Positions 7,224 to 15,772 of a stretch of 64,000 nucleotides of DNA are shown one piece after another. Each line of letters opens with the position of its first letter. Positions within the stretch are counted from its first letter, which is position 1. The notes under the pieces were generated by a model. That model did not search any database. It had not been told where the DNA came from and saw nothing but the letters and a program-made list of their open reading frames with translations. This DNA is from GCA-2861595 sp035536185. Lineage in GTDB: Bacteria > Actinomycetota > Acidimicrobiia > Acidimicrobiales > GCA-2861595. Location of the stretch: assembly GCA_035536185.1 (NCBI GenBank), contig DATLOM010000021.1, forward strand, positions 98,709-162,708. The letters run 5' to 3'. The position numbers were made by a program, and so were the translations under genes.

Positions 7224-8735
7224 GTGACTGGCGAGGACGAACTGGGCGAGCGCGGCCGCGCCATCTTCGAACGTCTGCGAGCCGAAACGGGGGAGCACGA
7301 CGTTTCCCCGCCTGAAGAGGACGTAGCGATGGCCGAGGGCCATCTCGGTTCACCGGACCGACCGGCCGCGCCCGGTAGGGTTCGTGCTCCGGCAGCTCAG
7401 ACTGAAGCGGGAGCGGATGCTCCCGACCCGCCGCCGACGGAGCAGGAGCCGGATGAGGCAGAGCCGGCCGGCCAGGCTGCCCCGGAGCCGGTAGCCGGCG
7501 AGCCGCCAAGGACGTTGGCCGACACGCCGGCACAAGGCGTCGTGGCGACCCCAGATCCTGCGAACTTGCCACCCACGCCAGCGGCGGCACCAGCATCGCC
7601 GCACCCGGTGCCGGAGCAGGCCTCCGGGAACACCAGTGCCGCCGCTGAACCTCACCCCGCGACGGAGCGAGCTGACACGGCCCCTGATCCTGATCCCGCG
7701 CCGCCTGTGCCCGCGGAGGTGACCTCATCCACCGACCCTGCGTTGTTGCACGTGGAACAGGAGGCCCAGCCTCCTTCGCCGGCCGCGTGGCCGGCTACCT
7801 CCATCCCTGATGTCGTCGAGCCTGCTCCCCTGGCGGTTTCCGCGGAGCCGAGCGATGAGGCGCCAGCACCGGCGCCCGCTCCGGGGATCAAGCCGCCAAA
7901 GGAGGTTCCGGAGGAAGTTGTGAAGGTGGCCCGGCCGGTACGGGATGCCCCGCCCCCGCTGCCCCGGGTGATGGCCATTGCCAACCAGAAGGGCGGGGTG
8001 GGCAAGACGACCACGGCGGTGAACCTCGGAGCAGCCCTGGCCGAGATGGGATACCGGGTCCTCATCATCGACCTCGATCCTCAGGGCAACGCCACCACCG
8101 GGCTCGGGATAAACCCCAGGAACCTGGAGTCGTCGATCTACGACGTCCTGCTCCGTGACGTCCCGATGGACGACTGCATCGAGCCCACCAGTGTCAGGAA
8201 CCTGTTCGTCTGCCCGGCCACCATCGATCTCGCCGGTGCCGAGATCGAACTGGTGCCGGCCTTCAGCCGGGAGCTCAAGCTTCGCCGGGCCATCGACCAG
8301 GTCATCGACGACTTCGACTTCTTCCTCATCGACTGTCCCCCGTCGTTGGGGCTCATCACGGTCAACGGGCTGGCCGCGGCGGGCGAGGTGGTGGTGCCCA
8401 TCCAGTGCGAGTACTACGCCCTCGAGGGTTTGGGCCAGCTCCTGCGCAACGTTGGCCTGGTGCAGACCAACCTCAACCCCCGGCTGGAGATGACCACCAT
8501 CATCTTGACCATGTACGACGCCCGGACCAAGCTCTCCGATCAGGTGGCGGCGGAGGTGCGCAATCACTTCGGTGCGAGGGTGTGCCGCAACATCGTTCCC
8601 CGTACCGTCCGCCTGTCGGAGGCGCCCTCCTTCGGGCAGCCGATCATCGTGTTCGATCCGACTTCCCGGGGGGCCATCGCCTACCGGGAGCTGGCCAAGG
8701 AGGTGAGCGGTGGCGCGCCGCAGCGGGTTAGGTAA
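7224..8735 (+). CDS. parA: Chromosome-partitioning ATPase ParA with long acidic/proline-rich N-terminal extension
   Basis: ParA is a Walker-type ATPase that moves ParB-bound origins apart. The 503-residue frame starts at a GTG. Residues 1-248 are low-complexity, rich in Ala, Pro, Glu and Asp. The ParA domain starts near residue 248, with the deviant Walker A KGGVGKTTT and LIIDLDPQGNATTGLG, then DCPPSLG (Walker B region). An internal ATG at 7971 (residue 250) could start a form of 254 residues with no extension. The extension keeps an open, codon-biased frame and so is probably translated. It overlaps parB by 26 bases. Confidence 0.93.
   Translation: MTGEDELGERGRAIFERLRAETGEHDVSPPEEDVAMAEGHLGSPDRPAAPGRVRAPAAQTEAGADAPDPPPTEQEPDEAEPAGQAAPEPVAGEPPRTLADTPAQGVVATPDPANLPPTPAAAPASPHPVPEQASGNTSAAAEPHPATERADTAPDPDPAPPVPAEVTSSTDPALLHVEQEAQPPSPAAWPATSIPDVVEPAPLAVSAEPSDEAPAPAPAPGIKPPKEVPEEVVKVARPVRDAPPPLPRVMAIANQKGGVGKTTTAVNLGAALAEMGYRVLIIDLDPQGNATTGLGINPRNLESSIYDVLLRDVPMDDCIEPTSVRNLFVCPATIDLAGAEIELVPAFSRELKLRRAIDQVIDDFDFFLIDCPPSLGLITVNGLAAAGEVVVPIQCEYYALEGLGQLLRNVGLVQTNLNPRLEMTTIILTMYDARTKLSDQVAAEVRNHFGARVCRNIVPRTVRLSEAPSFGQPIIVFDPTSRGAIAYRELAKEVSGGAPQRVR
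7744..7759. promoter_or_regulatory. parS-like ParB-binding site 3, inside parA coding sequence
   Basis: TGTTGCACGTGGAACA matches the parS consensus at 14 of 16 positions, the best match of the three. It lies within the part of parA that codes for the N-terminal extension (reading ..LLHVEQ..). Confidence 0.7.
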
Positions 8736-9612
8736 GGGTCTCTCGGCGCTCATTCCCACTGAGCTCACTACCGGCGGGCAGGGCTCGGCCCTGGTCGAGG
8801 TCCCCGTCTCCAGCATTGTTGCCAGTTCCTTCCAGCCACGCCGCCACTTCGAGGAGGAGCGGCTGGCCTCCCTCACTGCTTCGGTCCGGGAGCTGGGTGT
8901 GCTCCAGCCCGTCCTGGTTCGACCCGGCCAGCAGGAAGGTACCTACGAGCTGATCGCCGGGGAACGGCGGTGGCGAGCGGCCAAGCGGGCCGGGCTCCAG
9001 ACGATGCCGGCGCTGGTCAAGGAGGTCACCGACGACGCCAGCCTGGAGCAGGCGCTGGTGGAGAACCTCCACCGCCAGGACCTCAACCCCCTGGAGGAGG
9101 CGGCGGCGTTCAACCAGCTCATCGAGGACTTCCACCTGACCCACGAGGAGCTGGCCCGGCGTGTGGGCAAGAGCCGGGCCACGGTGACGAACACCCTCAG
9201 GCTCTTCCAGCTCCCCCCGTCCATCCAGCGCCTGGTGGCCGAGGGACAGCTGGCCGAGGGCCACGCCCGGGCGCTGCTCGGCTCGCCCGATCGGGCCTTC
9301 CAGGAGTCGCTGGCCAAGCGGGCCGTCAGCAGCGGGCTCTCGGTGCGGGCGGTGGAGGAGGCGGTCAGGGCCCGCAACCGTGCGGGGGAGGGCGAGGAGG
9401 GGGCAGGTGGGGGTCAAGCCGCGCCTCAGGCCGGCCGGCGTCTCCGGCCGCCGGGACTCCTGGAGCTCGAGGCCCTCCTGTCCGACCACCTCGACACCCG
9501 GGTGAAGGTGGAGATGGGCACCAAGAAGGGTCGAGTCGTGATCGAGTTCGGCTCCCTCGAGGATCTGGAGCGCATCTATCGGGTTATGACCGAGCCTCAC
9601 CCAAAACCATAG
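8710..9612 (+). CDS. parB: Chromosome-partitioning protein ParB
   Basis: ParB is a CTP-dependent clamp that loads at parS and spreads along DNA. The 300 residues begin MARRSGLGKGLSALIP, the classic ParB start. The CTP-binding domain follows, with GERRWRAAKRAGL (GERRxRA motif), then a helix-turn-helix for parS (HEELARRVGKSRATVTNTLR) and a C-terminal dimerisation domain ending near IEFGSLEDLERIYRV. The GTG start overlaps parA. The nearby parS-like sites complete a chromosomal ParABS system. Confidence 0.95.
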   Translation: MARRSGLGKGLSALIPTELTTGGQGSALVEVPVSSIVASSFQPRRHFEEERLASLTASVRELGVLQPVLVRPGQQEGTYELIAGERRWRAAKRAGLQTMPALVKEVTDDASLEQALVENLHRQDLNPLEEAAAFNQLIEDFHLTHEELARRVGKSRATVTNTLRLFQLPPSIQRLVAEGQLAEGHARALLGSPDRAFQESLAKRAVSSGLSVRAVEEAVRARNRAGEGEEGAGGGQAAPQAGRRLRPPGLLELEALLSDHLDTRVKVEMGTKKGRVVIEFGSLEDLERIYRVMTEPHPKP

Positions 9613-9643
9613 ATGTGAAGTGGGGTCGGAAACATCTACTCAC

Positions 9644-9667
9644 CCTCATCCACAGCTGGGGATGAGG
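9644..9667. terminator. Hairpin between convergent parB and cwlM
   Basis: CCTCATCC (9644-9651) and GGATGAGG (9660-9667) form a perfect 8-base stem with an 8-base loop, between the convergent ends of parB and cwlM. There is no U-tract on either strand, so this is a possible bidirectional terminator only. The left arm also contains TCATCCACA, one mismatch from a DnaA box. Confidence 0.4.
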
Positions 9668-9691
9668 CTGTGTAAAGCGTAAGGCTGGAGG

Positions 9692-10696
9692 TCAGGCCTC
9701 GACAAAAGGTGCGGTGGCCCAGGTACCCAGGGCCCGGGCCAGACCTTCGGCCAGCTCCGCGGTACGGGCCACCACCGCTGCCGGCGGCCCCAGCTCGCAG
9801 ACCACCGCGGGCATCCGTGTCTCCCTCAGCACGGGGAGGGCCATTCCCCGCACGCCGCCATCGGGAATGCCCAGCACTTCGGGCAGCACGGCCTGGACCA
9901 GGAGGGCGAGACCCTGTCCGGCGGGGGAGACGTACCGGTGGCTGGCGTAGTGGGCCGTGGTGCAGCCCTGGGCATCGACATCGAGTCGAAGCCCGATGTA
10001 GACGTCGACCACGGCGGCATTGGCCTCGGCCGCCTGTTCCGACTGGTCCGGGTGCTGGAGGACGACCACCTCGGCGCCGGCCGCAGCCAGTGCCCGGGCC
10101 GCGGCCGCGGCGGCGGCGTGAAGACCGCCGGCGTCCCCCACTGCGACCCGCCGGCCCTGGAGCGTGCGGGGGGCGTGACGGAGCAGCTCGAGCTCCCGCA
10201 CGACGGCGACCGGCTCCCGGTCGGCGCCGCGGGGCCCGAGACGGTCGAGCATCGACAGCGTCGCCGGGCCACAGACCCCGTCTACGGTCAGGCCGGCGTT
10301 GCGCTGGAGCTCGTCGAGGGCGGTCTTGGTCAGAGGCCCGAAGATGGCGTCCACCCGGCCGGCATCGAAGCCCAGGGCTCCGAGACGGCGCTGGAGGGCG
10401 GCGACGTCGTCACCCCGCAACATCGGTTCACGCAGGTACAGAAGCCGATCGCCCAGGCAGTAACCGGCCTCCACCAGCGCCGACCACGTCTGGGGCCCGC
10501 AGATCCCGTCGGCCCGCAGCCCCCTCTGCTCCTGGAAGGAGCGCACGGCCGCGGCGGTGTCCTCGTGGAAGGTCCCCAGCTCGTGGCCACCGATGTCGAA
10601 ACCCAGCCGGGCCAGCCGCTGCTGGAGATCCCGGACCGCCTCGCTGCGGTCTCCCGGCCTGAGGGGAAGGGGCTGGGGCCGGCCTTCTACAGGAAT
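9692..10696 (-). CDS. cwlM: CwlM-like peptidoglycan-binding / amidase-homologous protein
   Basis: In mycobacteria CwlM is a cytoplasmic amidase homologue that regulates MurA and lipid II export. Here two tandem peptidoglycan-binding repeats (AVRDLQQRLARLGFD... and DVAALQRRLGALGFD...) precede an Amidase_3-like domain with VVVLQHPDQSE and ADVYIGLRLDVD-like segments. Position next to trxA and trxB matches the mycobacterial order. No ATG, GTG or TTG lies between the trxA stop and the first repeat. An ATT at 10696 has AGGAG eight bases upstream and overlaps the trxA end, so I use it provisionally. The frame does run further upstream through trxA. Confidence 0.82.
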   Translation of the reverse strand: MPVEGRPQPLPLRPGDRSEAVRDLQQRLARLGFDIGGHELGTFHEDTAAAVRSFQEQRGLRADGICGPQTWSALVEAGYCLGDRLLYLREPMLRGDDVAALQRRLGALGFDAGRVDAIFGPLTKTALDELQRNAGLTVDGVCGPATLSMLDRLGPRGADREPVAVVRELELLRHAPRTLQGRRVAVGDAGGLHAAAAAAARALAAAGAEVVVLQHPDQSEQAAEANAAVVDVYIGLRLDVDAQGCTTAHYASHRYVSPAGQGLALLVQAVLPEVLGIPDGGVRGMALPVLRETRMPAVVCELGPPAAVVARTAELAEGLARALGTWATAPFVEA

Positions 10697-11013
10697 GCGT
10701 CGAGCTCCTGGAGCAGCTGCCCCTTGCCCTTGGCCCCGACCAGCCGAAGCTGCGGCGCGCCGTCCTTGAACAGGATGAGCGTGGGGATGCTCATCACCTC
10801 GAAGCGCCGGGCGATCTCCAGGTTGGCGTCGACATCCACCTTGGCGATCCGGATCTTGCCCTGCCGTTCGCCGGCGATCTCCTCGAGGATCGGCGCGATG
10901 GCCTTGCACGGCCCGCACCACTCGGCCCAGAAGTCGACCAGCACGGGCTCGTCTCCCTGGACGATCTGCTCGTCGAAGGTGGCGTCGGTCAAGGTGGCGA
11001 TGCTGGTGCTCAC
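10687..11013 (-). CDS. trxA: Thioredoxin
   Basis: Thioredoxin is a small cytoplasmic disulfide reductase recycled by thioredoxin reductase. The 108 residues carry the active site WCGPC at 32-36 and the cis-proline motif MSIPTLILFKDG around residues 75-86. The GTG start follows AGGAG about eight bases upstream. It lies nine bases after trxB on the same strand, so reductase and substrate are co-transcribed. Confidence 0.96.
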   Translation of the reverse strand: MSTSIATLTDATFDEQIVQGDEPVLVDFWAEWCGPCKAIAPILEEIAGERQGKIRIAKVDVDANLEIARRFEVMSIPTLILFKDGAPQLRLVGAKGKGQLLQELDAFL

Positions 11014-11022
11014 GTGATCTCC

Positions 11023-12015
11023 TTACCAGTTCCTGGGTGTTTGTGCGATGTCGGGGGGAGCGTCGTGCTGGGTCTCCAGCCATCGCTCGGCGTCGATGGC
11101 GGCCATGCAGCCCGAGCCGGCGGCGGTGACGGCCTGGCGGTACACGTCGTCCTGGACGTCTCCGCTGGCGAAGACCCCCTCGACGTTGGTCCGGGTCGAT
11201 CCCGGCTGGGTGATCAGGTACCCAGTATCAGCCATGTCCAACTGACCCTTGAACAGGTCGGTGTTCGGGACGTGGCCGATGGCGACGAACAGGCCGCTCA
11301 CCGCCACGTCGGACTCCTCGCCGCTGTTCACGTTGCGAACCCGCACCCCGCTCACCGAGCTCTCCCCCAGCACGTCGACCACCACCGAGTCCCACAGGAA
11401 CTCGATCTTGTCGTTGCGCCGGGCGCGCTCCTGCATGATCTTGGACGCCCGCAGCTCCCGCCGGCGGTGGATCAGCGTGACCTTGCTGGCGAACTTGGTG
11501 AGGAAGATGGCCTCCTCCAGGGCCGAGTCCCCCCCGCCGACCACGGCGATGGGAAGCTCCCGGAAGAAGAAGCCGTCGCAGGTGGCACAGGTCGAGACGC
11601 CGTGGCCGAGCAGGCGCTGCTCGTTGGGCACGTCCAGCATCAGCGCCCGGGCGCCGGTGCTGACGATCACCGACTTGGCCTGGTAGCCCTCGTCCCCCAC
11701 CCAGATGCCGAACGGCCGGGAGGAGAAATCGACGCGCGTGGCCTTGGCCGTGAGGAAGTCGGCGCCGAAGCGGGCCGCCTGGCCCCGGAAGTTGGCCATC
11801 AGCTCGGGCCCCATGATCCCGTCGACGAAACCGGGATAGTTCTCCACCTCGGTGGTGAGCATGAGCTGGCCACCGGGCTGGTCGCTGCTCGACGAGGCCT
11901 CACCCTCGATCACCAGCGGGCGCAGGTTGGCCCGGGCCGTGTAGATGGCCGCCGTGAGGCCGGCGGGGCCGGAACCCACGATGATGACGTCTCGAACATC
12001 AGGGCCGTCCGTCAC
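11023..12015 (-). CDS. trxB: Thioredoxin-disulfide reductase
   Basis: This FAD enzyme uses NADPH to reduce thioredoxin. The 330 residues contain the FAD-binding GSGPAGLTAAIYTARA near 14-29, the redox motif CATC at 143-146 followed by DGFF, an NADPH-binding GGGDSALEEA segment and the C-terminal FAD motif GVFASGDVQD. The length is normal. It starts at a GTG and is followed by trxA and cwlM, the usual actinobacterial order. Confidence 0.96.
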   Translation of the reverse strand: MTDGPDVRDVIIVGSGPAGLTAAIYTARANLRPLVIEGEASSSSDQPGGQLMLTTEVENYPGFVDGIMGPELMANFRGQAARFGADFLTAKATRVDFSSRPFGIWVGDEGYQAKSVIVSTGARALMLDVPNEQRLLGHGVSTCATCDGFFFRELPIAVVGGGDSALEEAIFLTKFASKVTLIHRRRELRASKIMQERARRNDKIEFLWDSVVVDVLGESSVSGVRVRNVNSGEESDVAVSGLFVAIGHVPNTDLFKGQLDMADTGYLITQPGSTRTNVEGVFASGDVQDDVYRQAVTAAGSGCMAAIDAERWLETQHDAPPDIAQTPRNW

Positions 12016-12018
12016 GGC

Positions 12019-12357
12019 TCACCTTCCTGTGGGCTTCCTGTCGGCGCTGGCCTTACGGAGCAAGAACCCGCCGAGCAGCGTGAAGATTCCGCCGACGAGC
12101 AGGTGGGCCGACCACACCTCGCCGGGCAGGTACACGTCGACGGCCCGCAGAGCCCCGATGACCACGAGAACAAGCGTGGCCACAGCCATGACGGCGGCGA
12201 GCAGCCCGTAGACGAGGGCCCGGGCCACGGTGGTCAGGGGGGCGGCGGTCTTGTCGCGAAGCCCGCCCACCAGTCGCTCGACGGTGTCGGCCGCCTGAAC
12301 CGTCCAATCGGGCTCCTCGCCCACCGCCGGAACGCGTGGCTCTCCCAGTTGCGGCAC
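12019..12357 (-). CDS. Small two-helix membrane protein (holin-like, unknown function)
   Basis: From a GTG at 12357 this encodes 112 residues: a short soluble N-terminus (VPQLGEPRVPAVGEEPDWT), an amphipathic stretch, and two membrane helices (about 50-72, ALVYGLLAAVMAVATLVLVV, and 85-103, LLVGGIFTLLGGFLLRK) with a basic tail. The pattern resembles actinobacterial phage-holin-family proteins, but no diagnostic motif is visible. It ends three bases before trxB and probably shares its transcript. The frame runs further upstream, into sequence antisense to the neighbouring gene, which I exclude. Confidence 0.6.
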   Translation of the reverse strand: MPQLGEPRVPAVGEEPDWTVQAADTVERLVGGLRDKTAAPLTTVARALVYGLLAAVMAVATLVLVVIGALRAVDVYLPGEVWSAHLLVGGIFTLLGGFLLRKASADRKPTGR

Positions 12358-12379
12358 AGGTGAACAGTAGCGTCGCCTC

Positions 12380-12754
12380 GTGATGCGGCTCCCGCTCGCG
12401 GTGCTCGCCACTGCCGCCGCCTGCGCCCTGGCCGCGGTGATCCTCGGTGAGTACGACCTGCGGGGCATCACCCCGCTGGTTTCGGGGGTGATGCTCGCCC
12501 TCGTCATCGGTGAGCTGGCCGTGATCGTGGCCGGCGGCCGCAGTCTGGTGCTCGGAGGCCTCTGCGCCGCCGGTGTCGGCGCCGGCCTGGTCTGGGCGCT
12601 GTGGATCTCCTCCGGGGAAGAGTGGTCGTTCGTGAGCGCCTCGGGATGGGTCGGGGCGGTCCTCGGCGCCATCACCGCCTTGCTGTGGGTGGCGCCCCGC
12701 CGGGGCCTCAGAGACTCTGGCCCACCAGGAGACGGCAGTCCTCCTGAGCCATGA
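12380..12754 (+). CDS. Polytopic membrane protein of unknown function
   Basis: The 124-residue product has four hydrophobic segments of about 20 residues, starting LPLAVLATAAACALAAVIL. Its C-terminus is a short hydrophilic Gly/Pro tail. Tandem GTG-ATG starts lie at 12380 and 12383. It is divergent from the preceding small membrane protein and its 3' end overlaps the convergent anti-sigma gene by 47 bases. No family was recognised. Confidence 0.6.
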   Translation: MMRLPLAVLATAAACALAAVILGEYDLRGITPLVSGVMLALVIGELAVIVAGGRSLVLGGLCAAGVGAGLVWALWISSGEEWSFVSASGWVGAVLGAITALLWVAPRRGLRDSGPPGDGSPPEP

Positions 12755-13598
12755 CCAGCACCCTGTAGTCCAGGCCCGGAGCACCGGCGGCGGCCAGCCG
12801 GTAGGCAAGTACTACCGCCGGCGTCCCCTGCCAGCGCACCAGGGCGCTGTACACGAGCGGCCCCAGCCCCTTGCCGTAGGTGGCGCGGGCGATCCCAGAG
12901 CAGGGCCGCGGAGCCGCCTGCTGGGGCTTGCCGGCGGCGGCGCCGGCGGAGCCGGCGGAAGGTGAGCCCTCCGTCTCGGGCGCCCCGACCGAAGTGGGGG
13001 CGGGAACATCTCGAGCCTCGGCGGTGGGCGTTGCCGCCGGAGAAGGAGGAGGAGGTGACGCGGCAAGCGCGTCCTCACTGGCTGCTCCGGGTAGCGCTCC
13101 CCGGATGGCCCGGGCCAGGGTCGACGGGTCGGACTGCTCGCCGAGGTCACCGCCGTCGAAACCGGCCGTCTCCGCGTCCGCACCAGCGCTGAAGCTCTGA
13201 TCGTCGAGCCTGGCCGCCGTCTCGTCCCTGTGCCCCCGCCCGTCGCCGAGTGTCGCCATCAGCGGAACGGCCAGCAGCAGAGCGGCGGCGGCCGCGGCAA
13301 CGGGTAGCGCCCATCTGGGCATGCGCCGCCGTTCGCCCAGCGAGACGACCTCGGCCTCACCACCATCGGCGCCACCGTCTCTGGTGGCTACCCATTCGGC
13401 TCGGGCCACCTGCAGCGCGCCCTCACGCACATGAGCATCGGGCCCGGCCACCGCCGCTCCCACCAGTGAGGACACCATGAGCAGGCTCGTCAGCCGCTGC
13501 TCGCACTCCTGGCAGGAGGCGAGATGCTCGGCCGCACCGTCGGGGCCCTCGCCGTCGAGGTGGGCCGACAGCTGTTCGTCGTCGAGGTGGGACTTCAT
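12708..13598 (-). CDS. Membrane anti-sigma factor (zinc-binding ZAS type)
   Basis: The cytoplasmic N-terminus has the anti-sigma zinc motif His25-x3-Cys29-x2-Cys32 (HLASCQEC). One membrane helix lies at about 96-116. The remaining 180 residues are extracytoplasmic and begin with an Ala/Pro/Ser-rich linker. This protein should hold the neighbouring ECF sigma factor inactive until an envelope or redox signal releases it. Its ATG overlaps the sigma stop (ATGA), so the two are translationally coupled. In mycobacteria the equivalent locus is sigM-rsmA, beside trxB. Confidence 0.85.
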   Translation of the reverse strand: MKSHLDDEQLSAHLDGEGPDGAAEHLASCQECEQRLTSLLMVSSLVGAAVAGPDAHVREGALQVARAEWVATRDGGADGGEAEVVSLGERRRMPRWALPVAAAAAALLLAVPLMATLGDGRGHRDETAARLDDQSFSAGADAETAGFDGGDLGEQSDPSTLARAIRGALPGAASEDALAASPPPPSPAATPTAEARDVPAPTSVGAPETEGSPSAGSAGAAAGKPQQAAPRPCSGIARATYGKGLGPLVYSALVRWQGTPAVVLAYRLAAAGAPGLDYRVLVMAQEDCRLLVGQSL

Positions 13599-14158
13599 GG
13601 CGTGGAAGTTGGACGACGAGGGGCGGTGCCCGGGTTCCCGAGCAGAGGGACGAGTGCCGCCCGCCCCCGGGCGATCCGGGAGCGGACGGTGCCGGGAGGG
13701 ATGTCGAGAATGCCGGCGATGGTGGCGTAGTCGAGGTCACAGAGGTCCCGCAGCACCACGGCGGCTCGGAACTCGAGAGGCAGGCGGGCCAGGGCGGCGT
13801 CGATGTCGAGGTGGTCGGCCACGGCATCGGCCACCGCCGGGCCGCCGGCGGTTGACGCCGCGCCCTCGAGGGCTTCGAGATCCAGCTCCGGCAGCAGGTC
13901 GGGGCGCCTCTTGCGCCGGCGCAGCTCGTCGAGACAGCAGTTGACGGTGACCTGGTGGGCCCAGGTGCCGAACCGGGCCCTGCCGTCGAAACGACCGGCG
14001 GCCAGCCCTCGGGAGATGGCCACGAGAGCGTCCTGGGCGGCATCGGCGGCGTCGGCCTCGTTCCCGGTCATGCGCCGGCACAGGGCGAAGACACGGCCGT
14101 AGTGGCGGCGGAGGAGCTGGTCGAGGGCGTCGACGTCGCCTCGCCCGGCGGCGTCCAC
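13595..14158 (-). CDS. sigM: ECF-type RNA polymerase sigma factor (SigM-like)
   Basis: A group IV sigma factor with region 2 (LDQLLRRHYGRVFALCRRM and the DAAQDALVAISRGL helix) and region 4 (LPLEFRAAVVLRDLCDLDY, then GTVRSRIARGRAAL, the -35-binding helix-turn-helix). The name follows position beside trxB and an anti-sigma gene. The GTG at 14158 gives 187 residues, but the frame is open upstream and reads EEADDQELVDAAGRGD, typical of ECF N-termini. The true start may therefore be a CTG at 14194, with no better codon before a TAG. Confidence 0.88.
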   Translation of the reverse strand: MDAAGRGDVDALDQLLRRHYGRVFALCRRMTGNEADAADAAQDALVAISRGLAAGRFDGRARFGTWAHQVTVNCCLDELRRRKRRPDLLPELDLEALEGAASTAGGPAVADAVADHLDIDAALARLPLEFRAAVVLRDLCDLDYATIAGILDIPPGTVRSRIARGRAALVPLLGNPGTAPRRPTSTP

Positions 14159-14211
14159 CAGCTCCTGGTCGTCGGCCTCTTCGATGAACGTCAGCGTAGT
14201 GAGGCCCTACC

Positions 14212-15744
14212 TCAGCGCAGGGTGAGCTCGGCCACCTCTACTCGCCGCTCGGTCCCCGGGTCGGTGATCCACAGGAGCACCGCTCCACCCCGGTTCCCCT
14301 TCAGATCGAAGGTGACGTCGCCGTCGATCCCGGTCTGCGTCGCCAGCGGGCTGCCCCAGTCGGAGAGATCGTCCCCGGGCTCAGCGGCCACGTAGACCGA
14401 GGCCGACCACTGGGCACTGGTCGAGCGCACGACCAATTGCCCGAGGGACTCGGCACCCTTCAGCTGCAGCACGAGCCCGACGCCTCCTTTCAGGCCACCG
14501 AAGGCCCGAGAGTTGTAGCGGTCGGACTTCCAGACCGTCTGGTTGTTCCCGTCGTGGGCCAGCGCCACCTCCGACTCGTTCTCCTGGCCGTCACCCTCGG
14601 GGTCGAACGAGCGGGCCGACGAGATGGCCACCGGCTCGCTTGTCCCCTCCCTGGGCACCCTCGTGCGCTCCGGGTCCTCCCCACCGGCCTGAAGGAGCAC
14701 GGCGGCGGCGACGAGGGCGACGATCACGATGGCGGCGACGAAGGCGACAGGGGCGAGCCGGCGCTCGGGGGGACGGAGGGCAGCACCCTGACCGGCAGGT
14801 GGGGTGGGATCCCGCATGATGTCGGGAACGGCATCGTCGAGGCCGTCGCTGCTGAGCTCGATGAGACCCGTGCCATCGTCGAGATCCAGGGCGAGCAGCG
14901 CCGACCGGAAATCTGCGACCGTCGGGTACCTGTCCTCCGGATCCTTGGCCATGGCCCGCATCACCACGGCCTCGAGGCTCGGTGGGATGCTGGGCTCCAG
15001 CTCTCGTGGAGCCAGCAGCTCCCCGCGCACGTGCTGCAGAGCGGTGGCCAGCTCGGTGTCGGCCACGTAGGGCGGGCGGCCGCACAGCATCTCGTAGAGC
15101 ATCACCGCCAGCGCGTACTCGTCCGAGCGGGCGTCGGGGGAGTGCCCCTGGACCTGTTCGGGCGACAGGTACTTCGCCGTGCCGACGATGGCGCCGGTCT
15201 GGGTGAGGTCGTGCATGGCCGACTGGAGCTTGGCGATCCCGAAGTCGGCCACCTTCACGCGTAGTAGGGGGCCGGTGGAGCCGTCCTGGTCCGGCAGCAG
15301 GATGTTCGCCGGCTTGATGTCGCGGTGCACGAGCCCGGCCCGGTGGGCATGGTCGAGGGCGTCGGCCACCGCGGCGGCGATGGTCACCGCCATGGGCGCG
15401 GGCAGCCTTCCTGTCTCCTCCATGGCCTGTCGCAGCGTGCGCCCCCGCACGAGCTCCATGACGATGAAGGCGATGTCACCATCGGTGCCGGTGTCGAAGG
15501 TGGCCACGATGCCGGGGTGGGCCAGCTTGGCGGCGGCGACGGCCTCCCGTCGGAAGCGCTCCACGAAAGCGTCGTCGGCGGCCAGGTGGGGGTGCAGGAC
15601 CTTGATGGCGACGGGTCGGGCCAGGACCTCGTCGTAGCCCTCCCAGACCTCGGCCATGCCCCCCCGGGCGATCGGGCGCACCATGCCGTAGCGCCCGAGG
15701 AGCACACCATCGGCTATAAGCGGGATCGGATCGGGCACGCCCAC
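14212..15744 (-). CDS. Receptor-like Ser/Thr protein kinase with extracellular discoidin-like domain
   Basis: The kinase domain (about 18-285) has all key residues: glycine loop ARGGMAEV, Lys48 (VAIKVL), HRDIKPAN with Asp142, DFG Asp167, and SPEQ. A membrane helix (331-351) leads to an extracellular C-terminal domain of about 150 residues that looks like a discoidin/carbohydrate-binding beta-sandwich (GLVLQLKGAESLGQLVV). In mycobacteria the gene at this spot, mviN, carries a fused pseudokinase plus extracellular domain. Here the kinase stands alone and looks catalytically active. Substrates could include MurJ or CwlM nearby (inference). Confidence 0.9.
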   Translation of the reverse strand: MGVPDPIPLIADGVLLGRYGMVRPIARGGMAEVWEGYDEVLARPVAIKVLHPHLAADDAFVERFRREAVAAAKLAHPGIVATFDTGTDGDIAFIVMELVRGRTLRQAMEETGRLPAPMAVTIAAAVADALDHAHRAGLVHRDIKPANILLPDQDGSTGPLLRVKVADFGIAKLQSAMHDLTQTGAIVGTAKYLSPEQVQGHSPDARSDEYALAVMLYEMLCGRPPYVADTELATALQHVRGELLAPRELEPSIPPSLEAVVMRAMAKDPEDRYPTVADFRSALLALDLDDGTGLIELSSDGLDDAVPDIMRDPTPPAGQGAALRPPERRLAPVAFVAAIVIVALVAAAVLLQAGGEDPERTRVPREGTSEPVAISSARSFDPEGDGQENESEVALAHDGNNQTVWKSDRYNSRAFGGLKGGVGLVLQLKGAESLGQLVVRSTSAQWSASVYVAAEPGDDLSDWGSPLATQTGIDGDVTFDLKGNRGGAVLLWITDPGTERRVEVAELTLR

Positions 15745-15772
15745 TCAGCGTAGTCAGTGGGCGGGAGCCGGC

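Noticed and set aside
10697..11083. Upstream part of the cwlM frame, giving a 463-residue protein from ATG 11083
   Set aside because: This segment is the out-of-frame shadow of trxA (Arg/Asp/Gln-rich, no domain); peptidoglycan-binding homology begins only after the trxA stop.
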